The notes beneath the pieces are model-generated. The model was not told the origin of the DNA. It ran no database searches and saw only the letters and a program-made list of their open reading frames with translations. Below are positions 38,401 through 48,298 of a DNA stretch of 64,000 nt, one piece after another. Source of the stretch: Heliopora coerulea (lineage: Eukaryota; Cnidaria; Anthozoa; Scleralcyonacea; Helioporidae); assembly GCA_030142905.1 (NCBI GenBank), contig JASJOG010000175.1, positions 310,001-374,000 on the forward strand. Direction: 5' to 3'. How positions within the stretch are numbered: position 1 is the stretch's first letter; each line of letters starts with the position of its first letter. The position numbers and the translations under genes are program-made.

Positions 38401-39755
38401 ACAGCGAATGTTGACTTTGAGACTGTCTATAGAGATGAGGTGTTGGAAGAACTGGAGGAATTCTCGGACCGCGAACTGGAGGCTAAACGAAGAGAAAACC
38501 GTTTTGCGGTTCAGTCTATGGAGGCAGAACAGAAAGCGATTTTAGCTGAAGCCGCAGAAAAGTTTAGATCGGAGTTCGAGAACGCGTTAAAAAGAGGAGA
38601 AGGGAACAGCGAGAAAGCGCGGGAGGATTTTGAGATACAAAGGGAAAGGTTGGTCGGCGAATTCCTAGAAAGCACGGACGAACTTGATTGGATTGTCCAG
38701 CTGGCTAAAGAAGAACTGGACCGTCTGGTAAGTTGGGCTTCCGAGAAGTTAGATGAAAAAGTAAAGGCGATGCGGAAAGAAGAGGAATACTTGGAAAAGT
38801 CGGAGCAGCACGTTCGTTTATCCAGAGCTGCTGACGATTTTCGGTCAGGGGTGGAAAACGAGTTGCAGAGGAGCCGACAAGCAAGCGCCCAGAGACTCCG
38901 CGAAGACTTTAAAGTACAATTGGAGAAGCTCGTCAAGGCTTTCAAAAACAACATCCATGGCTTACACCTAATTTCGGAGCTGGCAAAAGAAGAATTAGGG
39001 AAATTGAAGAGATGGGCTTCGAAAAAGATCGAGGAAAAAGTCGAAGTTGTAGAAGAGGCCGAATTGCTGCGTCAGAGAGGTGTGTTTCGTTTTAATAATA
39101 TTTTTTTTACCTCGCCAAGCACAAACGTATGTTCCACCTTCTTAAGCTAAAGTATCAACCCTGTTTCTTGATCCTTTGAAAGATCTGTACTTTTGTTTGG
39201 TTAGTTGAAAACGTTCTTTTCGCCGAGTTTCTTGCTTGCAAGAATTCGAGAACTGCGTGATTCATATCTGGAAAAATTTTATCGGTTAAAGATTTTGGGT
39301 GAGTTGGTGACACGTTCCTGTCGAACTGTGCAACAAACAATCTGCCAATCTTATTGAACTTTTAGCGTTGTGTACCACTGCATTGTTTTATTGCTATGAT
39401 CCCAATTTATATATCATTTATTTTTCCTTATTTAGAAGAGAGACGGGCGCGTGAGCAAGCTTTATTTGAGGCGCCTAGCCAGTCACACTACTTAAGCTTT
39501 CAACCAGCCTATCCCAGCTTTTCACCACCATCAACACCACAGTCCACTTCAGGCCTGAAATATTACAAAGGAGGTCAGTTTACACCAGGTGGAGGAAGAG
39601 CTCCCAAAGGAGGATGCTACATGTCGCCGTCCATTGGATCAACCTATAGATCATCTGGCTCTAGCTCTTCATCCTCTGGTGGAGCTACGTTTTATAAAGG
39701 AGGTCAGTTTACACCAGGTGGAGGAAGAGCTCCCAAAGGAGGTTGCTGGAAGTGA
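35446..39755 (+). CDS. guanylate-binding-protein-like large GTPase with duplicated C-terminal motif, 717 aa
   Basis: Exons: 35446-35528, 36952-37508, 37886-39079, 39436-39755 (TGA). They total 2,154 nt in consistent phase. The GBP/atlastin-type G domain is complete: P-loop GPARQGKS (residues 84-91), switch-I Thr in CTKG (112-115), switch-II DTEG (135-138) and the RD motif LRD (207-209). A helical region of about 400 residues, rich in Glu, Lys and Arg, follows, as in the GBP middle and effector domains. The last exon is different: a Ser/Pro linker carrying two copies of YKGGQFTPGGGRAPKGGC (about 655-672 and 698-715), ending CWK. There is no CaaX prenylation box. GBPs hydrolyse GTP, assemble on pathogen or vacuole membranes and are interferon-induced in vertebrates; that role here is inference. 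A damaged tandem copy follows at 41134. Confidence 0.9.
35888..35925 (+). promoter_or_regulatory. IRF/ISRE-like element in GTPase intron 1
   Basis: GAAAGTGAAAGTGAAA at 35889-35904 is three perfect GAAANN units, the consensus bound by interferon regulatory factors. CTTTAGTTTTC follows on the other face. Activity is inferred. Confidence 0.5.
36200..36238 (+). promoter_or_regulatory. degenerate second copy of the IRF-like element
   Basis: GGAAAGTGGAAGTAAAAAAA followed by CACCTTTCGTTTTCCAAG aligns with 35888-35925 over its whole length, but the GAAANN spacing is partly lost. Confidence 0.4.
39567..39742 (+). repeat. two identical 47-bp coding repeats in the GTPase last exon
   Basis: 39567-39613 and 39696-39742 are identical over 47 bp and encode the KGGQFTPGGGRAPKGG core. 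A Ser-rich linker separates them. Confidence 0.85.
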
Positions 39756-41133
39756 ACGCTTCTAACAACATGACGTTACCTGCCGAGGGAAGATTTTTCA
39801 TCATGTTGGAACTGAACTTAGGTTTTTTGCGTAGTTCGTTCTTTTTAGAATTAGGTTTTATTTTACATTATAAGTCGCTTCGAGATAACATTTAGTAAGG
39901 CTTGTAAGACCACGATAGTAGTCGTCCAGGACGTTTTAAATACTGCATCCTTTGGGCTTCCGGTCGTTGAGGATTATAAACTGTGAGACCAAGATTTAGG
40001 AGGCTCGAAATTTCATCAAGTCAATTCGTTAAATAGTTTTTATTAAAAAAGGTTCCGGATAGATTCTAACCTTTGAAACCGTTTGTTTTTATTTGAAAGT
40101 TACGAAAACTGTCGCGAGGAATTTAGAGAGGGCTTAGGTTCTTTCACCTTCCTTCTTGTCACTGCACAAATAAAATCACGCGTTCCTCACCAGTTCGTTG
40201 CCATCTTCTAAGTCGCCATTTTGTTTATTGCAAGTAGTTGTGAAAATCTTTTGTCCTGCGCTTCTTGTAACTAGTGTTTCCAGCACTATGGCAACCCTGT
40301 TCGGACATTTTAGTGGAAAAAAATTGAGCATTAAGCATCAGCATTTCAGCAAAGAAAAAAAGCATGTGCCGAAACTTGTTTGAAAGGTTAGCTTATTTTT
40401 TTTCCTCATTTTAGTTTAACCAGAACTTCAAATGTTTATCTTTTCCACCTCATCTTATACTGCCGATGCAGTATTCGACTGTTATATCATTGTTTGAACT
40501 CAGATGATGACGGGAGACGAACTTCAGCTCCAACGAAGACGCCTGGACGAGTAGAAATTCTTGAAAGCGTAGACGCATGAAGTTCGTGGCTTGGAGCGCA
40601 TGCGTCCCGGACATTTAGCCAGACTCATGCCAACACTGTGGTTCCCCCCCGAAAGCTACTGTTATGAGCCCCGCTACCTCGGTTTTTAAATTTCTTGTTT
40701 TTCTTAGTGCTGACCGTCAATATTTGTCGGTAATTAATTTGATATTTACAGTATTAGAAAATTACTTCTAAATACAGTATGTAGAAATGTGGTTGTTCAT
40801 GCGGTATTCACAAATACATTTCCAGGTACAGTAAATATACTAATTACTTTTGTATACCTTTTGTTGTCATGGAATCTCGATACTGCGCATATCCCAGATG
40901 CATCAAGTGACTAAAACCGCTGGAAATGATTCGTCGAGATGTTATGAATATTTAAAGAGTTTGAGACGGCGATGAGTCGGACCCCAAGTCAACATTTGGT
41001 AATTGGACAACGAGTCTGGAGTGCTGCACTTAGCTCACAAAAGCAGCGCGAAAGCAGGAAATTTCTTGTCAATAATTTTAAATATCACTCTGTCAATTTT
41101 GTGTTTATTGGAACGTTAGATTTACCAAATCAA
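39756..41133. other. spacer between the GTPase gene and its broken copy
   Basis: It contains the 3' UTR of the GTPase gene and a plausible AATAAA at 40169-40174. No exon is seen. The stretch before 41134 should hold the former promoter of the copy. Confidence 0.45.
40169..40174 (+). terminator. candidate polyadenylation signal, GTPase gene
   Basis: AATAAA, 414 bp after the GTPase stop codon. It is the clearest such signal before the broken copy. Confidence 0.35.
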
Positions 41134-42524
41134 ATGACGACGTATTCGTCTAGTGAAATCCCAACGGGAATGAGGACGCCTGCTGGTAAAGCCGAAAAGA
41201 ATCAGTTAACAAGGTATGGATGGTATGAAACGATTTTACGCTAATCACTTTTGTACACTTGTGAACATAACCATGATTTCCTGGGGGAATGGGGAAATTT
41301 ATATTACCGTTTTTCCATGAAAGGGTTTACAACTTCAGAACTATGCCCCATATTTTCTTTCGACTTCCAAAATTATCCCCTTAACACTTTTACCCAGATG
41401 GAGGCTTTTGTTCCTAGATGTGATTGAGAACAGTGATCCAAACTGGAATTGCGTCGTAACTAGTAATATTCTGTACTGACCAAAATAGTGGTTTTCTTTT
41501 CTTTCGTCTGCAAAGTCCTAGAAGACTGAAAATGAATGCGGAAAGGGAAAGTGAAAGTGAAAAAGACGCTTTCGTTTTTTGAGAAGTTGACGGTTATGTA
41601 ATGTATTACGTATCATGACTGGTGGCCAAAAATAACTTTCGAAACGTTTATGGTAAGCATTTTTGCGGCCGAAAGTTCGTGTGTGCGAAAATTCCGAACT
41701 AAAAAATTTGGCGGTTTAATTTCCTTGTGTTGAGTTTGCGAACATATTATTAAACTTTACATAACAATGCCTTTTTGAATGAAGCTCCAACTCTGTTTCA
41801 AAATATCGTTTTTGTCCGCAAAAAAGTTTTGTACTAAATTTTAACCAATACAAAATTAAACTAAACCTTTTTTGATGCCTGTCACGTAAAAGAACCCGAA
41901 AAGTTGAGGATGGCTCATCAGTACGAAGCTTAATTTGATATTCTATTTTATCCAATTAGTATGCAGAGCAAACCGTAATTTGTTTCAAGAGGACAGTGAC
42001 CAAGGAGCATCTTTCAGGAAGAGTTCTCCGTGGATAACTCGAATTGATGACGATCTCGAAGTTTCTCCTATACAACTGCTCTATAGTAGAGATGTCGCTA
42101 CCCACGAGTTTGTCAACTTTGTGACGATCTTGGGACCAGCTAGACAAAGCAAATCATTTCTCACGAACTGCCTCATCGGCGAGGATGTGTTTAGTATGGC
42201 AGGCACAATAGATGTGTGTACAAAAGGAGTACAGATAGGAAACGTTGTACAGCGAGTCAAATACGAGTTGTGCTTTGTTTGTTGACACGGAAGGCCAGGG
42301 TGACGAGGACGTGGATAGCGATACGACGCTTCTGACGCCAGTTCTTCTCTTGTCGAAAGTTATTCTGTTCAACTGGAAAGGTGGTTTGCAAAGGAACATG
42401 ATCTTAGATGAGCTTGCTATTGTTGTCGAAGTTGGTAACTGTGTGTCATCCAAGTCCTCCAGCAACTTCAATGGTAAAACATTTGGACATTTACGCATTG
42501 TCCTACGGGACTTCCACTTCAAAG
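41134..42524 (+). pseudogene. broken tandem copy of the GBP-like GTPase
   Basis: Exon 1 (41134-41213; MTTYSSSEIPTGMRTPAG) and exon 2 (41967-42524) match the first two exons of the intact gene, with the same phase and splice positions. Two defects are visible. The P-loop reads GPARQSKS, replacing the glycine before Lys-Ser. Near 42260 the copy lacks two bases relative to 37235-37265, shifting the frame and giving TGA soon after, at about 42280. No helical or C-terminal exon follows. Intron 1 (about 41220-41665) is also clearly homologous to 35570-36000, so this is a segmental duplication, not a retrocopy. It could still yield a short G-domain fragment of about 130 codons. Confidence 0.85.
41541..41564 (+). 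promoter_or_regulatory. IRF/ISRE-like element in the pseudogene intron
   Basis: GAAAGGGAAAGTGAAAGTGA, extended to 41564, has four GAAANN units, one more than the copy at 35889. CTTTCGTTTTTT follows on the opposite face. Confidence 0.45.
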
Positions 42525-43004
42525 GTGCGATCACACTTCGAAAACTCTAAAACTGACAAAAGCATGTCGCGTTTCTTCACGTTGAAGCTAGCCGAAAACA
42601 CTATAATTTCGGTTGCCTGTAATTCTATATCGTAATTAGAAATTAACCAAGGAAATTGGTAAAGTCAAATGTTCGCGCACGAAGATCCCTTAACCATAGC
42701 GTGGACCACGAGGTTGGTAGCTCGTGTGAACAGCTACTGAAAAAACAAGGAAATCCGAGTTCACTGGACGTTGTGAATAAACCCGACTTAATCGTAATGA
42801 TTAAAAACGAAACTTGCTCAGCGTCCTGCAAAGTTTAAGATTTAAAAAATCCCAATGTCTGAGTTTCCATTTTTTGAGTGCACTTCAAAGTCCGCCCAGA
42901 CGTTTGTCCCATACAATTCCTCTTCCTGATGTATCAGATTATGCCGTCATGGAATAATTTGTCATTGTGATTCGTGCACGAAAGCAACAGTGCGTCTTGA
43001 AGAC
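42525..43004. other. spacer after the broken GTPase copy
   Basis: Nothing recognisable: neither the coiled-coil exon nor the C-terminal motif of the intact gene is found. Confidence 0.5.
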
Positions 43005-43010
43005 TTTATT
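43005..43010 (-). terminator. polyadenylation signal, BANP-like gene
   Basis: Minus-strand AATAAA, 69 bp after the stop codon at 43081-43079. Confidence 0.55.
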
Positions 43011-43078
43011 AAGTAAATCGTGCGCATTAGGAGGAACAATCGCGAACGAAAATCGCCCTCAGTGGATCAGTCGGTTGT

Positions 43079-46000
43079 TTACTCATTAGTGGTCTGCAAG
43101 TAACCCTCTTGACCTTCGCTGAACGACGGTGGATCCGCTGCGCTTTCCGTGTAAACAGTGACAGGATTGAGAACAGTTTTTGGACTCCCGTACAATAGCA
43201 TCTCACGTTCTTCGACATCGAGCGGTGGCCGTTTCTGTCTCGGGGTGCAGCTTGTCGGTGGTTTTTCGCTCATTCGTTCCAGCTTCCACTTATGCTCACG
43301 TTGTAACCTCCGCTGGGAGCGGCACTTCGAGTCCAACTTCGGCTTAATCAACTGCCATCGGACCTCCATGCGGTCTTCGTCGATCGGGTATTTGTAGTCG
43401 ACGTGAGCTATTCAATGATAAACAATCACGAAACGTTGAAAACAAACAACCAATAATTTATAAACGGGAAACAAGTTGCTTGCCAGACTCAACGAATGAT
43501 ATTAAACATGATTTTCTTTAACATTTTTGCTTTGGAAGCTCTCCCCTTGGCAAGTAAAATCGTCTGCCGTTAGCCAGAGTAAAAACTAGAAGTCTTATCC
43601 CACCGGGAAAGAGTTAAAGAGCTGTTTACACGTGCGATTCTGTATGTTACGATCATTAATCCATGATTAGTATACCCGCTTATGATTCGTTACAGTCTAT
43701 CCTCGATATTCTCATCAGTGGAACCCATGCTCCAAATCACGAAGCACAAAGTCTCAAGTGTAAGCGGGTCTTAAAAGAGATGAGGTTGAAGAGTCTAGTC
43801 TTGTGCATTCGAACGTTTAAATTTCCTACGTTAAACGAAAGATATCTCTCGTAAGTTTCACTTAAATTCCGGCAATGCACTGATTTCTTTCGAAACCTAC
43901 AGTTGGTTATTTTGGTATATTTTTTCCTACCTCGTATGGCCTTAATCTTGCTCGGATCAAGCGTCTCTTTACCACGCGTTCCTCGCACATTTGATGCGGC
44001 CATTTCTTCCCGCGTGAACAACGCCTCGGTGAGAGAGAGTGCTAACTTAACGGGATTCACGCCATAGCTTTCACACCTCTCCACAATCTTTGGATCCCCG
44101 CTGAACCAAGCTCTGCGATTCACGTCGTTTACATCGCCTAACCAGCAGCCGGGTCCCGAAGGTTGGTCGCTCGCTACAAACAGAATTAAAAAAACACAAT
44201 GTTTATAAAGCAAAATGGCAAACGGTACCCCTGAGGTAAACAGAAAATGTGAAAAGGTGAGTCATTCTTTGGAGAAGTGTTTTAGGGTATAGTACACGGA
44301 TCACGTGAAGAACATTTTGTAATGAAGTGATCTCGTGTTTAAATAAATATAGAAGTGCAATTAGAATTAGTAGACCGTGGCTGGGAGAACCTTATCAACG
44401 ACGACTGAGAGAGGAACTAAGGTACTCCGGATTGGCCACTTGCTTCAGTTGGAAGTACGCTGTTTCAAAGTGCCCGAAGGTAATCTTGAAAATAACTGTA
44501 GCTAAAAATGAACTGCAACAGGTCATGTTGGCGCACGAGAGTGTCATTTACCTAGTAGCTTTTCTTTTGGAAGGACACGTGTAAATTCTCTTTTTAGTAT
44601 TTGTAACTTAGACATTAGCTGTACAGTAGCTGGTGGAGGTTAATCGAAAGTTCTGCCGTAGTAGCCGCATAGATTCCGAACTATGAAATCAAATCCAAGA
44701 TGAAAGTTACACCCGAAGTGCATCTGGGAGGTTGGTGATCTCACGGACGATACGTGGACGTTCGTCAACTTCAAACCCTCAGAAAAACGATTTTTTAACC
44801 ACAGCCAGGGATCAAACCAGCTACCTTGTGATGACCGCTGAGCGGTCGTCAGACGGTTCACTGTTACGTCGCCCGTCTGGGGCTCAGAAATTGTTTTTTC
44901 CTGAGTGTTTGAGCTTGAGAAATGTCCGCATATTGTGCGACATCAAATCCTGATCAGAAATGTTTACTGAGTTTGTAATATCTCCTCTAACAATGAAGTA
45001 TAAAAAAAATCTTTATTTACCGGTAGCGGAACCGGTTTCAGAATTCCATTCCTCTTTGGCTGAGGTCTTGCCGGACGCAGAATTTACCTCGACCAGTCTA
45101 CGTTCGGATGACGAAGGTGCCGCTGACACCGCTGTCACGAGGTCGTGACGCACATGAGCACTGTCCCAGTCCCCGATCTCACTCGCCTGTGTGACGTAAT
45201 CACCAGAAGGAAAAGAGCTGTTTGACCCGGATATCCCGTGATAGTTTGCTCCCATTAACTGCGACCGCGTGCTTATGGGCGATTGAGCTTGCGTAAGAAT
45301 AGGACTTGCCGTACATGGAGTTGGTTTCTGGAATGAAAACATTGAAAAGGAAATCAAGCAGATATTAGACAGGATTTTATCCACCTTTAAGATAGTAATT
45401 TTGAGTATTATCACTGTCACTGAGTATTTTGACTAAATACAAAACAATGGTGACTCCGAAGATTGAAATCATTTTTACTCTCAACGTTTTGACTATCTTG
45501 TAGTTATCATCAGGAGTGCTGTGGGTGTAAGGTGACCTATTATGTATACATGGGAAATTGTCCGTTCACCGAGAAAAGCCGCTACTCAATCACGGAACAA
45601 AAGCTTCGAAATAGGTTGTAATATTCTATTAATACGTTCGCATGACGTCAATAGTTTCCTCCCATGTTTAAACATTACGTCACTTTACACCCACAGCATT
45701 CCTGATGATGATTATAAGGTAGCCGAAACGTTGTGAATATAAATGATTTCAATCTTCCGAGTCACAATTGTCTTGTATTTAAGAAAGTAATATGCGATTT
45801 AAAGCCGGGTTTCCCCAAATGGGATCGTTTCTCTTTCACAGGCGTTGGAACTTTATGAAAAAAATTAAATAAATAAATAAATAAATAAAAAAATAATCGC
45901 ATTGGCGGAGCGCGGACGTGGTTAAACGAAGCGACAAACTCTGGAAACAAATAGCTTGCTAAGGGCCATGAGTTACCAATTACACTCGTTTCTTACTGAC

Positions 46001-48266
46001 GGAAAAAACTTAGCCGTATCACCTGTACAGAAGAAAAGTTGCAGGGTAGCTAGACGACTAACGAAAACTAACTTTCGTCGCCACAATTTTAATTCCTTGA
46101 ATTTCTTGCGACTTTGGTGGCGATTTTTGAGCGGTCGCGTTACTTGTGAATGGGCGGCTACATTAAGGGTCAATGGACTTCTTGCTCAGCCGACGTGATA
46201 GACCTACAACAACGGAAATGCCGCTGCAAGCTACAGATCGAACGTGGAGTCGCAGCTTAAAGCCTGGTTCACAACAGTGATTCAAACGCAAGCACAAACT
46301 TTGCTTTCCCTTTCATCTAAGAAGCTCTACTTCCTCCTTTGTCAAACTTTTCTGCATGCACGTGTGTCTGGGGTTATCCTGTCCGCTTGTGCTTATGCAA
46401 AGCGTTGTCCCTCAGGAATACCTGCTTCGTTTTATCTTTTGTTTCGTCCTTATACTTGCTCCTCTCGCGTGAACCAGGCTTAAATGAGACCTCTCGAGAA
46501 ACTCGAGAACTGGTGTGTTTACACACGCGATCCAGTGGGCACTCCTTACCTTGCCTGGATGTGGCGTGGTTACCTGACCGTGAGTTCTAGCTGTCGTCAC
46601 GTTTTCTGAAAGCGATTCGATCGTGTTGTGTACTCTCATCATCAGTTCTTCCAGTTTGCGAAGGCGCTCGGAATTCTTCCAAACTATGTCGTAAATTTGC
46701 CTCTGAAACGACAACGGAAGCGTAAAGAACACTCAGAAACTTCAAGTTGGAATCTGTGAGACGAATAACAGCATGCGCATCTCGCGGGGAACGACCTCTG
46801 TGTTTGAACTGGTTGGAAAGACAAGGACATGCCGCAGGAACAATTTCACGCACTTACCGAAGAGATGTCGCTACTCGTTGTCTTATCTGTTTGGGTGTAC
46901 ATATCCAGCATCAAGCATGAGCGAGAACTCTTTGACTGCAAAGAAAATCACGAAAAACGTTGTTTACCTGTATTTTTCCTCTACCATAAAGACTTTCTTA
47001 CATTCACAAACAATGAATAGTAAAAAGAAAGACAGAAGAATGGGTTTAACATCGGGTAGCCATTATAGAGTTTCTATAAATAAAAAGAGAAATTAGTTAA
47101 CAGATGAATTCACTCATCCTTCTTACTTAGCCATCTATCTAATTTTTGCCGCATTTGGTCGTATGAACGTTAAGATAGATAAGTAAAGCAACATAACTTG
47201 AAATAACTCAACTTCAAGCTAATCACAGATCGCAAAAAAATCGCAATTTCCGCTTAAATCGTGCAAAATGCGAAAAGTAATTAACAAACACGACATTAAT
47301 CGGGAAAAACTGATTTTATTGACAGAAAACGGATATTTTACAGTTGGTCAGAAAAGTAGACTACAAGTGTAGCTTATGTTTACACAAAAATGGAATGCAT
47401 GTTCTTTTCCTGCGGAATAACAAAGGGATTCCATTTAACAAAGGATGAAAAATTGAAGAATTGCATGCCCCAGCATACTTCATGCAATCCCTCAAAATGT
47501 CTTTCAATGAAAGTATGAGTAAGGCTTGAACTTAAACGTCGCTATGGCTAAGCAATCTGTTTTATGAAAATTTGAAAACTTAGACAACACATCTGAGGGG
47601 ATAATAGTTTGCTTTCTTCTCTACTGTACATATCAATGCCATTGGCTGTCAGGTACTTCGCATCGGAAATTCAGCAAAGCTCGTTTCTAAAACAACGTTA
47701 AGAAACTTCTGTTAGCAGCGGCTCTCAATTGTTTTCTTGACAAGATATAATCAAGGAACACAGCGTTGCATTTTCTAGGTTAATAACCCCTGTTTTGCAA
47801 CCATGAATATTGCCATGTTCTGCTTGTCATCACTTACATTGCCAGCTAAGAAATAGTCTTCAGATTTCCTTTTTAATGAAATTGTCTTGGCATCATGAGA
47901 ATCTTGAATACAACTATTGGTCACATTCATAGGCATCACTTGATCAGAGCAGTTGCTATTGAATATAAATGAAATCAAAGTTCATATGAAAAAAAAAATA
48001 GTTGCATGGACCTAACTTTCTCAAACTCATCAAGTGACTGATCAGGAAAATACAAATGTATATCATAACCAAGATGCATTTGGATACCACAATCAGAGCA
48101 CTTGCATAAATTAAGCAAACTTCCCCCCCCCCCCTAATGTTTTCCAAAAATATTAGTATGTGTGAGAAGATATATGAAGTTCTAATGAGAGAGTTTGAAC
48201 CTTAGGTTAATGGCATCACCACTTCATGCCACTGATGGTAAATGTCTAATATTACTAGAATATGTT

Positions 48267-48298
<32 letters not shown>

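Noticed and set aside
36970..38954. Long minus-strand frames opposite the GTPase gene
   Set aside because: They are shadows of the coding strand; the plus frame has all GTPase motifs and consistent splicing.
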